Shown: piece after piece, positions 10,820 to 22,325 of the stretch
How the letters are laid out: the number at the start of each line of letters is the position of its first letter
Position numbering within the stretch: position 1 is the stretch's first letter
NCBI RefSeq assembly: GCF_000715075.1
Contig: NC_134080.1
Coordinates: 35,444,758-35,508,757, forward strand
DNA length: 64,000 bases
DNA from: Nicotiana tabacum
Taxonomy: Eukaryota; Streptophyta; Magnoliopsida; Solanales; Solanaceae
Reading direction: 5' to 3'
Notes under the pieces: generated by a model
Told to the model about the DNA's origin: nothing
Database searches by the model: none
Seen by the model: the letters and a program-made list of their open reading frames with translations, nothing else
Program-made: the position numbers and the translations under genes

Positions 10820-12570
10820 CAAGTTGCGGGTAAAACATAATAAAAGAGTTTAAAATGCCGCTTGGCATATACAATACACTCTCTCAAAATTGAATCAAAC
10901 TCCCAAAACCCGAAATCTCATGAAATCACAAGCTATAGAAAACTACATAGTGTTCTAACTCCAGAATGTCTAATCAAAAGTAAATACAGGAAGTTTAAAA
11001 CTAAATGAGAGGATAGAAAGGGACTTCTAAGTTTGCGAATGCGGAAGATATACCTCGAAGTCTCTGATATCACCCGCCTCACTGATAGAATGGTTGAGCA
11101 GAAGAACCTGGATCTACACACAAAAAAAATGTGCAGGAAAGGGCATGAGTACACTACAGCGGTACCCAGTAAGTGCCAAGCCTAACCTCGGTCGAGTAGT
11201 GACAAGGAAGGTCAGGGCCCTACTGGTTATATATATATATATATAACAAGGTATAATAGTATGAAATGTGACAGTATAATTAAAATACTAACAATCGACA
11301 AAGAATAAAATCATAGAAAGAATATAACTCAGTACACAGGGATAGCAACAAGGGATCTCCTAGGATATCGTCCCATAGTCCCAAACATAAATGTGCAGAG
11401 GATCTCCCGGGATATCGTCCCGTAGTCCAAATCATAAAGATGCAAGGGGAATCTCCCAGAATACCAATCCGTAGTCCCAAAGTAAATATCTAGTACATGG
11501 GGATCTACGGGGGATCTCAACCCGTAGTCCCAAATATAAATGTGGGGGGATCTCCCGGAATACCAATCCGTAGTCCCAAAGTAAAAATGCAAGGGAATCT
11601 CCCGGAATACCGATCCGTAGTCCCAAAGTAAACACACAACAGTATCAGGAAAGAATCCTACAATTTTATTCAAGTTCGTATCAGGAAAACAGGAAATTTC
11701 TACTCTAAACATGCTACACAAAATCCAGGTAAGCAGTTAAGGCAGGTAAGACAATTAAGTCACATAAGCATGTTTTGCCTAAGCTAAACAGGAAGTTTCA
11801 CATATTAGTATTTTCCAATTAAGGGAGAAAACATAGATAAGTATTTAAAGAAAATCGAGGTTTTCAACAATTAGCACGTGTATGTACTCGTCACCTCACA
11901 TACACGACACTCAAATAACAACAGTACCAAAATCCTAAGGGGAGTTCCCCCACATAAGGTTAGACAAGTCACTTACCTCGAACCAGCTCAAAATCAATCC
12001 AAAAGCATGCTCTTGACACGAGTATCCAACTCTAAGTGGACCAACTCTAATTAAATCAATTTCATAATGTAAATATAACTACAAACAACGAATTTAGCTA
12101 AAGGAATTGAAGCTAAGGTAAGAAAATAGAAAAATGGCCAAAAATTCCTCCCCGGGCCCATGTCTCGGAATCGGGTAAAAACTAGGGATTATGAACAACC
12201 ATTCACGCACGAGTCTAACCATATCAAAATCACTCAAATCCGATACCAAAACCTCGATCAAAATCCTAAAACTCGGCCTAAGAACGTTTTCTCAATTCTC
12301 CCGATTTTTCACCCCAAATCCAAAATTAATTGATAAATTTAAGCTTAGATTAATGGGATATAATCAAAAACGGATTAGGAATGATTACCCAATGGTCTTA
12401 TCTTCAAAATCCCCACATAATCGCCTTCCCCCGAGCTCCAATTTGACTTTCCAAGTTATGAACTCAAACCCTCAAATTTTATATTTCTATCCAGCGATTT
12501 CTGCTTTTGCGGTCATGGGGCCGAATCATTGGGTAACAAATTCTAACTCGATTTTGATCATAATACTCTA
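10820..12570 (-). mobile_element. Del/Tekay-type LTR fragment, minus orientation (left arm of inverted repeat)
   Basis: The reverse complement of this stretch aligns over about 1.3 kb with the plus-strand LTR at 12610-13968. Shared parts include the segment around TAGTTATATTTACATTATG, a minisatellite of GGGACTACGGAT units, and TCAGAGACTTCGAGGTATAT. It is interrupted on the left by Athila A at 10819, so its 3' end is outside the window. Its inner 260-300 bp (about 12300-12570) have no partner in the right arm. No reading frame here looks real. A palindromic TA run lies at 11227-11246. Confidence 0.75.
11335..11640 (-). repeat. LTR minisatellite, left arm
   Basis: About six imperfect units of 45-55 bp occur, each containing (on the minus strand) TTTGGGACTACGGAT, then GGTATTCCGGGAGAT or GATATCCCGGGAGAT. 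The same family of units lies at 13272-13520 in the opposite arm. Open frames through it come from the repeat and are not genes. Confidence 0.8.
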
Positions 12571-12609
12571 ATCAATTGCTGTTTTCCTCTTCTAATTAAG
12601 GAAATTGAG

Positions 12610-13968
12610 GGCAAAAGTTTGAAATTGGGAGAAAAGTTCCCCAATTGAAAATCCGAGTTTTGAGTAGGATTTTGGCATTGGATTTTGGTGATTTTTGTTC
12701 GAGTGTGCTCGCGAGTGAATGGGTGTTCATAATCCATAATTTTTACCCAATTCCGAGACGTGGACCCAGGGAGGATTTTTGGGCATTTTTCTATTTTCTT
12801 ACCTTAGCTTCGATTCTTTTAGCTAAACTCATTGTTTGTAGTTATATTTACATTATGATATTGATTTGGTTAGATTTGGGCCACTCAGAGTTGGATACTC
12901 ATGGCAAGAGCATGATTTTGGATTGATTTTGAGCTGGTTCGAGGTAAGTGGCTTGCCTAACCTTGCGTGGGGGAACTCTCCTTAGGATTTGGTAATGTTG
13001 TTATATGAATGTTGTGTACATGAAGTGATGAGTGCGTACACGTGCTAATTGTTGGAAAAACCCCATTTTACTAAGTAAATATCTGTGTTTTTCTTGTAAA
13101 TGAGCAATACTTGTACTTGAAGCCTTATGTTTAGCTTAGGAAAAGCATGCTTATGTGATTTAATTGTCTTGCCTGCTTTAACTGCTTACTTGTATTTTGT
13201 GTAGCATATTTAGAGTAGAAATTCCTGTTTATTCTCGAATAGAACTGTAGATTCTTTCTTGTGACTATTGTGTGTTTACTTTGGGACTGCGAGATGATAT
13301 CCCGAGAGATTCGCCTGCATGTTTACTTTGGGACTACAGATCGGTATTCTGGGAGATACCCATATACGTTAATATTTGGGATTACGGGATGACATCCCGG
13401 GAGATTTCCCTGTACTGGATATTTAGTTTGGGACTACGGATTGGTATTCTGGGAGATTCCCCTACATATTTATGATTTGAACTACGGGACGATATCTTGG
13501 GAGATCCTCTGCACATTTACCGCTATGGTGTACTCATGCTCTTTCCTGCACATGTTTTCGTGTGCAGATCCAGGTTCTTCTACTCAGCCATTCTACTAAT
13601 GAGGCAGGCAATATCAAAGACTTCGAGGTATATCTGCCGCGTCCGCAAATCTAGAAGTCCCTCTCTATTCTCCCTTCTAGATTTATACTTCCTGTATTTA
13701 CTTTTGATTAGACATTCTAGAGTTAGAACACTATATAGTTTTTTTTCAGCTTGTGATTTCATGAGATTTCGGGTTTTGGGAGTTTGATTCAGTATTGAGA
13801 GTATGTATTGCATATGCCTAGGCATTTTTAGACTCTTTTATTATGTTTTATCTGTAACTTTCCAGTTTCGTATTTCATTTCCTTTTTCCGTAATTTGTTA
13901 AGCTTACCTAGTCGTATAGACTAGGTGGCGTCATGACAGTTCACTAAGGGAAAACTTGGGTCATGACA
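12610..13968 (+). mobile_element. Del/Tekay-type 5' LTR, 5'-truncated (Tekay-1; right arm of inverted repeat)
   Basis: The LTR 3' end is set by TCATGACA at 13968, followed by a TGGTATCAGAGC primer site. The left boundary is not a TG start: the sequence runs into the inverted copy at about 12570-12620, so both arms lack their 5' ends. The stretch carries GACTTCGAGGTATATCTGCC and the LTR minisatellite. It belongs to the element whose gag starts at 14170. Confidence 0.8.
13272..13520 (+). repeat. LTR minisatellite, right arm
   Basis: Five imperfect units contain TTTGGGACTACGGAT and GGTATTCTGGGAGAT or GATATCCCGGGAGAT. Units alternate between the two types, as in the left arm. It lies in the presumed U3 of the Tekay-1 LTR. 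Confidence 0.8.
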
Positions 13969-13971
13969 AGT

Positions 13972-13983
13972 TGGTATCAGAGC
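13972..13983 (+). other. Primer-binding site, initiator-Met type, Tekay-1
   Basis: TGGTATCAGAGC lies three bases after the LTR end TCATGACA. It is complementary to the 3' end of plant initiator tRNA-Met, the usual primer of many plant Ty3/gypsy and Ty1/copia elements. It is not a tRNA gene. Confidence 0.85.
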
Positions 13984-14169
13984 TCTAGGTTCATAGGAGT
14001 CATGAATCATTGGCCGGTTTATTAGAGTCTCGCGGATAGGTACTAAGATGTTTGTATGTATCTTCGATAGGCTATGTAACTGTTAGGAAAATTCCATTTC
14101 ATTTGATTTTCTTGTTGGGCAAGATTTTGATATCAAGATTCTAAACCTCTGTCATCTATTTTCTCATAG

Positions 14170-14618
14170 ATGGTGAGGACACGTGCTACCGAAGATGACC
14201 AGGCACCTGTGCCCCCTGCTAGAGCTGCCAAAGGTCGGAGCGGGGGTAGAGGCTGAGGACGCGCACGTAGTGCAGCCAGAGCACCCGCGCGAGCTACCAT
14301 AGAGGAACTACTAACAGCTCCAACCGGAGCCCAGACATCTGATACGCCTACTGCTACTACTATTCCAGCTCTTCAGGAGACCCTTGCATATTTTGTGAGC
14401 ATGTACACCACTCTAGCTCAGGCAGGGTTGATTCCCCTTATTGCAGCCACATCCTAGGCCGGGGAAGGAGCACAGACTCCCGCCGCCCGCACTCCTAAGC
14501 AGCAAGTCCAGGTTGATCAGATCCCAAAGGTTATACCGGTATGACCTGTAGCCCCAGTTCAGCCCAAGGACAGGGCAACAACTTTAGAGGATGAGAAACG
14601 GAGGCTTGAGAGGTTCAA
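14170..14618 (+). pseudogene. Tekay-1 gag, N-terminal fragment
   Basis: The ATG at 14170 opens MVRTRATEDDQAPVPPARAA, a start typical of Del/Tekay gag, with an R/G-rich stretch after it. In-frame stops interrupt it (for example G*GRARS near 14255, and TAG after AATS near 14456). The sequence LEDEKRRLERF runs up to the point where a second element of the same lineage is inserted (14619). The rest of this gag and its pol would resume only beyond the nested insertions, outside the window. Confidence 0.75.
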
Positions 14619-16242
14619 TGTGATGACCCAAAAGGTTATCACTTGATTTATAAGTAAATTATGCATTCTGAGGTCTTAAAAGCCTCCTTTTATCTCACCT
14701 TAATTTGTGTGCATAGTCCGGGCGTATATCCGGAATGCTTTTATGTGAAAATTTGATGAAAATGCTAATTTGGCCTTAAAATTGAATTTAAGCTGATTTA
14801 GATCAATATTTTGGGTAAACGGACCCGGACCCATGATTTGATGGTTCCGGAAGGTCCATAGAAAAATATGGGACATGGGTGTATGCCCAAAATTGAATTT
14901 CGAGGTCCCAAGCCCGAGAAATGAATTTTTGAAGAAAATTGTTTAACTGAAATCTTAAGAGTTTTTGGAAATTTGAATGTATTTGAAATTAACGGTATCG
15001 GGCCCGTATTTAGTTTCAAATCCCGGTACAGGTGTTATATGGTATTTAGGATGAGCCTATAAAATTTGGTAAGAAACAGACTTGATATGACATGAATCGG
15101 ACCCTCGGTTGTTAAAAATGGAACTTAAGAGTTCATGAGATTTTTCTTTGATTTTGATGCTAAATTCGTTGTTAAAGGTGTTAATTTGGCGATTTGATCG
15201 GACGAGTAAGTCCATATGATGTTTTTGAGTTAGTATTCATGTTTGGTTTGGAGCCCCGAGGGCTCGGGTGAGTTTCAGATAGGTTTCAGGATATTTTTAC
15301 ACTTAGAAAAGTTGCAGGTTTTGCTGTCTCAGGTGCTTCAGGATATTTTTACGGCCATCTGGGCCTGACACACTGTGAACGCGACAAAGCCCATCGCGAA
15401 CGCGATGAAGGCTTGCCTAGTCATTTTAAAACAGACTCCAACGCGGACAGAACTCATTTTTCTTCATATTTTCAATCTCTCAAGGCCTAGAGGCAATTAT
15501 ATTCACACAAATTCAACCCAAAAGTGTTGGTAATCAATTCTAAACTTTACTCTTTTAATTACCCAATGTTTTTCATCACTTTTTAATCAAAAATCAAGAG
15601 TTTTCATGGTAGAAATTAAGAATTTGGGTAGAGTTTGAGCTTTTTGAATAATTGGGATTTAGACCTCGTTTTAGGGTCGAATTTCAAAACTAATTGCATG
15701 TTTGGGCGAATGGGTGATCGGGTTTTGGTCCGAACCTCGAGTTTTGACCAAGCGGGCCCGGGGTCGATTTTTCACTTTTTGGAAAAAATGGTAGAAAATC
15801 TATAATTTAGCATTGGGTATGAATTTCTTAGCATTTATTGATGTTGTTGAATTAATTTGGACTAGATACAAGTAATTTGGAGGCGAATTCTAAAGGAAAA
15901 GCGGTGTTTGAGGCTTGAGTTGGCCGTGGAAATTCGAGGTAAGTGTTTGGTCTAACCTTAGCTTGAGGGAATAGGTATCATGCTTTATTTGCTATGTGCT
16001 AGTGTAGTGTACGATATATAGGTGTGTTGACGAGTATCTATACGTCGTTGTCAATCATGCCCGTGAGTCTTAAATTGAAATTGTTGTGTTCTTAATAAGT
16101 ACTACAAATGCCTAATTAGTTGATTCTCGGTGTTGGGTAAGAATTATGATCATTCTCGTGGTATTTGTTTATGGTTGAGTATTGGTTATAGTTGAGGTTT
16201 ATTTTGTGAAGTTAAATGTTGGAACAAGTTTGGTTATAACTG

Positions 16243-16365
16243 ATTCCCTTACCGGGACATATTTACTTCTTACTGTTGGTTCCCTTGCCAGGATGTATTT
16301 ATTCTCATTGTTAATTCCCTTGCTGAGATAATGTTGTTTCCTTATTGTTCCCTTGTTGGGATTCT
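16243..16365 (+). repeat. LTR minisatellite 1 of Tekay-2
   Basis: About four diverged units of 28-45 bp, each opening with TTCCCTTGCCGGGAT or a variant and followed by a T-rich spacer. They lie directly upstream of the second minisatellite. Confidence 0.65.
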
Positions 16366-16391
16366 TTTGTGATTGGTGTTGTATTGTATAT

Positions 16392-16608
16392 TAGGATCAG
16401 GTTGCATGCCGCAACAACATTATATGGGATCGGGTTGCATGCCGTAACAAGGAGTAATAAGGGAGGATAGGAGGGGTCGGATTGCATGCCGCAACAGTGA
16501 TATATGATTGGATCGGGTTGCACGCTGCAACAATAATATACGATTGGATCGGGTTACATGTCATAACAGTGTTATATGATTTGGATCGGGTTGCGCGCCG
16601 CAACAATA
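16392..16608 (+). repeat. LTR minisatellite 2 of Tekay-2 with hairpin-forming core
   Basis: Six units of about 30-50 bp contain GGATCGGGTTGCATGCCGCAACA or a variant. The core GTTGC-ATGCC-GCAAC is an inverted repeat with a 5-base loop. The two arms have often changed together (GTTGCGCGCCGCAAC, GTTGCACGCTGCAAC). Confidence 0.8.
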
Positions 16609-17343
16609 AATAATAAAAGTGGATATTGATTTGTTATTGTTTCCTTATTCTTAGTGATGCAAACCTTAAAATGTTCTTTATGTTTTTCTCCTGAGTTACT
16701 ATTGTCACTTGATATTCCCCCATAGTATGTTCCCCTTCCCATCTTTAACTGCAAGTTTTCATTATTATTGCTTGTCGTATATGCTTTAACTGCACAGATT
16801 TATTTGGTAGTCTTGTCCTAACCTCGTCACTACTTCACCAAGGTTAGGCTCGACACTTACTAGCATATGCGGTCGGTTGTGCTAATACTACACTCTGTAC
16901 TGTATGCAGATCTCAATACTGGAGCATACAGACCTTAGCTAAGGGTTGCTGCCTTCAGTCCATCAGGAGACCCGAGGTAGACTTGCAGGCGTCCGCAGGC
17001 CTTAGCGTCCCCTCCTTATCTAGTTACTTTCTCTTCTTTTATGTTCTAAATATAGACATGGACTTTCTTATTCAGACTTTATTTGTAGTTTTCTTAGATA
17101 GTTCGTGATATTGTGACACCAATTTTGGGTGGTTTATGTTATAGATTTGTATCGGTATTAGCTTAAAATGTTACATTTCATTCTTCCGCTTTAATATTTC
17201 TGCTGTTTATAAAATGTTAATTTACAACTGTTAAGGGATTAAAACTAAAAAGGGTTAAGTAATTGAAATCATTGGCTTGCCTAGCTTTCACTAGTAGGCG
17301 CCATCATGACTTCCAAGGGTGGGGAATCCAGTTTGTGACAATT

Positions 17344-17355
17344 TGGTATCAGAGC
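17344..17355 (+). other. Primer-binding site, initiator-Met type, Tekay-2
   Basis: TGGTATCAGAGC follows the LTR end TTTGTGACA by three bases, the same layout as in Tekay-1 at 13972. It sets the LTR boundary. Confidence 0.87.
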
Positions 17356-17537
17356 TCTAGGTTGCTTAGGTCTCACAATTCACATACAAGCTTGGTAGAG
17401 TCTAAGGGATCGGTATGGAGACGTCTGTGCTTATCCCCCAGAGGCTGCAAAGTTAGGAACAATTTCACTTCTATTCATCTCTTTCATGCGGTTTGGTTTC
17501 CCAATGCTAATTGAATTTCTACTCTATTCTTTTGCAG

Positions 17538-18959
17538 ATGGCGAGAACACACGCTTCCTCATCCACTGATTAGCAGCACGAGCACCCAGTAGCAGCTCCC
17601 ACGAGGGGCAGAGGGCGAGGGCAAGACCGTTCTAGAGGCCCAGGCAGGGGCAGAGCTTAGCCCAGAGTAGCAGCACCAGTGGCGGAGCCTCAGGTAGAGT
17701 TTGATGATGAGGTTCTGGCCTAGATAGTTCCAGTAGGCCCAGCTCAGGTTCCGGAGGGGTTCATTGCTACCCCAATACTCTAGGATGCTCTTGTCCGTCT
17801 AGCGGGCCTTATGGAGAGTGTCACTCGGGCAGGCTTACTTCCTGTAGCACCAACCGTCTCTCAGGTTGGGGTAGGAGCACAGACTCCCGCTACCCGCACC
17901 CGGAGCAGATGGCTCCCCAGTTTCAGACTCCAGCAGCTCAGTCAGTTGGAGCAGTTCAGCTGTATGGTAGCTTAGACTGGTGATGGAGCAACTATGTCTA
18001 CCAACACTTTGTTGATATTGGACAGGTTCACCAAGATGTTCACTACTACTTATGGCAGTACATCTTCAGAGGATCCCTAGGGTTACTTAGATAACTCTCA
18101 TAAGGTTCTTCGGAACATGGGGATAGTGGAGACCAATGGGGTCGACTTTGCTGCTTTTCGTCTGTCAGGTTCCACCAAGACTTGGTGGAGGGATTATTGT
18201 TTGGCTAGGCTAGCTGGGTCACCTACCTTAACTTGGGATCAGTTCTCTCAGCTATTTCTAGAGAAGTTTCTTCCTATCACTCAGAGGGAGGACTATCGGA
18301 GGCAGTTTGAGCGTCTCCAGCAGGGTTCCATGACCGTCACTCAGTACGACACCGTATTCATTGCTATAGCCTGTCATGCTCTTATCATACTTCCCACCAA
18401 GAGAGAGAGAGAGAGGGTGAGGAGGTTCATTGAGGGACTCGCTCAGCCGATTCGATTGCAGATGGATAAGGAGACTGAGAGTAAGATTTCTTTTCAGGAT
18501 GCGGCCAATGTGTCCAAGAGAGTTGAGATGGTTCTATCAAAGGGTAGTGGTCAGGGGTCTAACAAGAGGCCCCGTCATTCGGGAAAGTTCAGTGGTACCT
18601 CATCTGGAGGCAGGGATTCTTTTGGTAGGGGCCATCCTCCCAGGCCGTTTCATTTAGCACTTCAGACTTCACATGGTGCTTCAGGTAGCCGTGGTTCTCA
18701 TATGTAATATTCTGATAAGTAGTCCTACCATACACCATCAGCTCCTATCAGAACACCTCCTATTCAGAGCTATTCTTATGGTCAGCCAGCCCACTAGGAT
18801 CAGTCCCAGTTCCCTCAACCACAGCACTCAGGTGGATGCTTTGAGTGCGGTGAGTATGGTCATATCCGGAAGGCTTGTCCGAGATTAGTGGGTGTTCAGT
18901 CGCAGCAGCAAGGTTCCCGTGATATGGTTTAGGCACCAAGTGTTCCACCGCCCGCTCCG
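17538..18959 (+). pseudogene. Tekay-2 gag
   Basis: The ATG at 17538 gives MARTHASSSTD, and a TTCTTTTGCAG acceptor-like site touches it. The core is readable at 18117-18707 (FAAFRLSGSTKTWWRD, LTWDQFSQLFLEKFLP, MTVTQYDTVF, RFIEGLAQPIRLQM). A zinc knuckle CFECGEYGHIRKAC (CX2CX4HX4C) follows at about 18837-18878. In-frame TAG codons occur at 17571, 17658, 17721, 17781 and 18078, and more lie after 18707; most fit CAG to TAG change. Gag would bind RNA and form the particle. The gene ends at the Athila B insertion, and its C-terminal Gly-rich part resumes at 32524. Confidence 0.87.
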
Positions 18960-20474
18960 TGATCACTTCCAACTCCGCACCACTAATAAGTAGCGAGAGA
19001 GGGTCGCAATAGCTTTTACCCAATTTGTGGGTTGGGATCGATTTCCACAGAGAGCTAGGAATGGAATTGGGTATCTATTTAGCTTAGGATTGCATGATTG
19101 ATCCAAGTTGCACTTCTATTCATTTTTGGGTTTTCTTTATACTCTACTATTATCAAACTACAAATTACAATTGCAACTAGGTTAAGCTAAGAGTTAAATA
19201 CAACAAGTTGTATCTAATTGTTTAAAAGGCACTAGGGTAGTGACTTCCTCCTAGGTGGTCAATTGACGGGTAATTGCATCTAAGGCACGATTGACATGAT
19301 TGGTGAATATATTATAACCATTGCTCGATACTACCGACTCTACACCTCTCAGTAGAAATAGTGATTTTGTCCAATTGGCTTTCTCAAAACCAATTGGGTA
19401 TGCATATTTGCCCAAGCAACTAGGGTTCAAGTCGGGTATTACTCTATCGAGGTTTAACCTTTTAATTGGGACTATCAAATCTCTTGAGTCCATACCAATT
19501 CCTTGTTGAGTCAATTTCGGAGACTTAGGCTCTCTTTCTCAAGAAGAGCCCAAGTCAACTTAGCACAAACTAGTGTTTGCAACCACTAATTCATAAATTA
19601 AACCATGAAATTGACCCAAATAACAAACACCCATAGTCAATCTAGCCCTAATCATAGCACCCATCAATTACCCACACTAGGGTTGAGCCACAACCCTAGC
19701 TAAAGGGTCTAGCTACTCATGCTTGAAGAGAAACATAGAGATACAGATGAAGATGAACACATATTAATTAATTGCTAAACTAAATACAAAGATTCAATGA
19801 TAAAAAGTAAGTAAAAATGCCCAAAATGGCTACAAAAGATGTTCCCACAAGTGCAGTTGTTGTTCTAAAATGTCCGATACCCTAAAAATAGGAAAAAGAT
19901 CTATTTATACTAAGTTGGAAACTGGACAAAATTTCCCCTACGGGGTTAGTGAGGACTGCACAAAATGGTGTGCGGCCGCACTAGACTCTTGAACTTGAAA
20001 ACTTGACTCTCTAAACTCAGGCTCCGCGGACCACACTGAATGGACTGCGGCCACGGAGGCTTCTAGTGCGGTCCGCACAAACTGGACCGTGGACCGCACA
20101 GGCTTGAAAGCTCCAACTTCACCCTCTTTGAACCTTGGCTCTGCGGAGCACATAGAATGGTAGTGCGGCCGTATTGCCTACAGTGCGGACCGTACAAAAC
20201 CTTCTGCGTCCGCACTACCTTAATGCCTGGAATACCATCTCTCTGAATCACCCTAGTGTGGACCGCACTAGGCCTGTTTTTCCTGAGTTTGTCTTGTCTT
20301 TGGTACTTGCGCAAGTTTCACTCCTTTTGAGCTGATCTTTGACATATTGTCACTTTGTTGATCCAACCTGCAATCAAGCACAACTTATGAGCCTTTTGGG
20401 ACTATTTTGTATGAATTTATAATCAAAGCGAAAGCAAGAATGAGTATAAAATGCGTCAAAATCCATAGTTATCA
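18960..20474 (-). repeat. 3' LTR of Athila B
   Basis: This 1515-bp LTR begins TGATCA and ends TTATCA in plus orientation. It aligns with the partial 5' LTR at 31261-32523 and with the LTRs of A and C. It includes the minus-strand TATA box GTATAAATAG at 19901-19910 and a palindrome array at 19949-20265. No gene lies in it. Confidence 0.9.
19949..20265. repeat. G+C-rich palindromic repeat array, Athila B 3' LTR
   Basis: The same modules as in the other Athila LTRs (GCGGACCGCAC, GTGCGGCCGCAC) occur here, several decayed to TG or CA at CG sites. It lies upstream of the TATA box on the minus strand. Confidence 0.75.
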
Positions 20475-20476
20475 AC

Positions 20477-20485
20477 TCCCCCAAA
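20477..20485 (-). other. Polypurine tract of Athila B
   Basis: The minus strand reads TTTGGGGGA directly before the 3' LTR start. This is the expected primer for plus-strand DNA synthesis. Copy C has TTTGGAGGAG in the same place (41743-41752). Confidence 0.8.
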
Positions 20486-22325
20486 CTTAAGCTTTTGCTT
20501 GTCCTCAAGCAAACAAAATAAAACCCACCCCTTAAGGGAAAATCCAAGAAATTTCAGTTGTTCTAAAGCAACCTCAACTAGCATCAATTGGGACTAACAA
20601 TTGCCCTCAACACATATGAGTCATTAACAACATTTACTCTTTGAAAAACTATGGATCAAGTGTGACACAAGAGCATCAAGAGTTGACTCAACACATCAAA
20701 GAACTCTTTCAATTACTTTGGTCATTATGGAACCCAAACTCACACATCCTCAACTCTCCCTAAGCACCTCACCTTTAGAATATTGGCACACAAAACTAGG
20801 TTAATGGAAATTCACTCATCTCTCTCAAGAAAAAGTCACAAGTCCAGCTCTAAGTATCATATTCTTGCCCCTTATGTGAGGATCCACTAATGTAAGCTTC
20901 ATTAAACTCAAGATCATATAGGGCTTTTGTGGAGATATTGTGAAGGCTTTTGGTTCATAGTAGGAAATGTTTTGGTCTAAGTGAGTTCCATCTTCCCTTA
21001 AGCACTTCTTTTGATTCATTTGGCTCACATTCACTTGACTCTTTGAGTCATTTCACTTCTTTCAAAGGAGTTAGAGAGACACATTGTCACTCTTTCTTAT
21101 GTCTTTCAAACATTTTCTCCCTTTTCAACTTTCCACACCTTTTATTCTTTGCCTTTCTTGAATCTCTTTTTATTCTTTTTCACATCGAGTATTCTTTTTG
21201 TCTTTAGCTTTTCTTTCTTTTTCATTGCCTTTCCTTTTTTTCATTTTCGTACCTTTTTACCACTTTGTTTCCATCCTCGTCTCTCCCCCCAAACTTATAC
21301 TTTTGCCATGTGCTAAAGGAAAGAACGGGTGACAAGAGAGGGTATCTTTTAGAACGGGTATAGGCTTGTATCATGGTTATTGAAAGAAAAAAAAAGGTCT
21401 AAGGCTCAAAAGGGTTAACTAGGGATCATATCATTGGTCGGCTATGGAACTGTTCAAATTATCATTTGGATCAAGGAGAGCCTATAATCACGTCTCAAGT
21501 AAAAACTCACTTATGATTTTGCCTCAACAAACATTCAGGGCAAGTTCTAGACCAATGGCTCGGGACTTGGACTCGCAATCCAATTACTCACCACACAAGC
21601 TAAGGGATCACTAAAGACATAGAGTCGGGGGCTTACAACGACCTTAGATACGATTTGAGCACACAATGGTCCCGAAAAACCACTTGATGATTATCAGTCA
21701 ACACAAGAGTCTCAAGGTCACGACTTTCACCATCCTAAACACAACAATTTGTTTTTGACCATGAGATAAAAGGCAAATGTGCTAGGCCCAAGTGAAGCTT
21801 TGCTTGAGGCACCCTTAACTACTAACTACTAAAAACAAAAAGAAAAAAAAACACTCAAACCCTTATGAAGGTTGTCACGCTATCCATCATTGGGAAGAGC
21901 CACCTGGTTCACCCAACACTCCACCTTTGGAAAGAACCGTGGTATTAAGAAAACCAAAGGCTTATTGAAAACGTCCAAAACAAAACAAAAAACTACGAAC
22001 ATAAATAAGAAGCTAAGAACGAAAAATTTACGGAAAATAGCTTGAATATGTACAAGAGGGGATTTGAATATACAATGGATGGGATGAATATATACAATGT
22101 GATATAACTTTATATACAGACCCAAAATAAAATAAAAGTGCAATAAATGTAACTAAATATCAAATTATATACAAACCAAAGATGAAAAATCAAGAAAGCA
22201 TAAAAATGTATCAATATATATACAGTCATCCATCAAACCCCTCAAATGGAAGTTGGCATTGGGGACAATTCCAACTAGTCTAAATAAGCACCAAAAAGAT
22301 AGAGAAAAGGGATATAGAAAACTCC
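20486..22325 (-). other. 3' non-coding region of Athila B between accessory ORF and LTR
   Basis: No convincing gene is present. The stretch is A+T- and T-rich and aligns along its length with 41753-43603 of copy C. It contains a second purine run on the minus strand (AAGTTTGGGGGGAGAG, 21281-21295) that resembles the polypurine tract about 800 bp further on. Confidence 0.7.

Larger units (their letters stand above)
14619..17340 (+). repeat. 5' LTR of Tekay-2
   Basis: This 2722-bp LTR runs from TGTGATGACCC to TTTGTGACA and is followed at once by the primer site. It contains no gene. Two minisatellites lie in it (16243-16365 and 16392-16608), and an A+T-rich stretch lies at 17100-17260. The other LTR is not in the window, so the start rests on the TG motif and the abrupt end of Tekay-1 gag. 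Confidence 0.8.

Noticed and set aside
11329..11721. Open frames of 66-130 codons across the LTR minisatellite
   Set aside because: They come from the 45-55-bp repeat and appear in several overlapping frames. The proteins are repeats of GLRIGIPGDS-like units that follow the DNA repeat.
12191..12926. Open frames of 126 and 93 codons near the inverted-repeat centre
   Set aside because: No domain is recognised, and the second one overlaps sequence shared with the opposite arm, where the frame is not kept. LTR sequence explains it.
13970..13990. TGGTATCAGAGC as part of a tRNA gene
   Set aside because: Only the primer-site complement is present, directly after an LTR end. There is no cloverleaf; the same holds at 17344.
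20950..21207. Phe/Leu/Ser-rich 85-codon frame with a possible membrane helix
   Set aside because: It lies in the T-rich 3' non-coding region of Athila B; the matching region of copy C has a different frame and no common protein.
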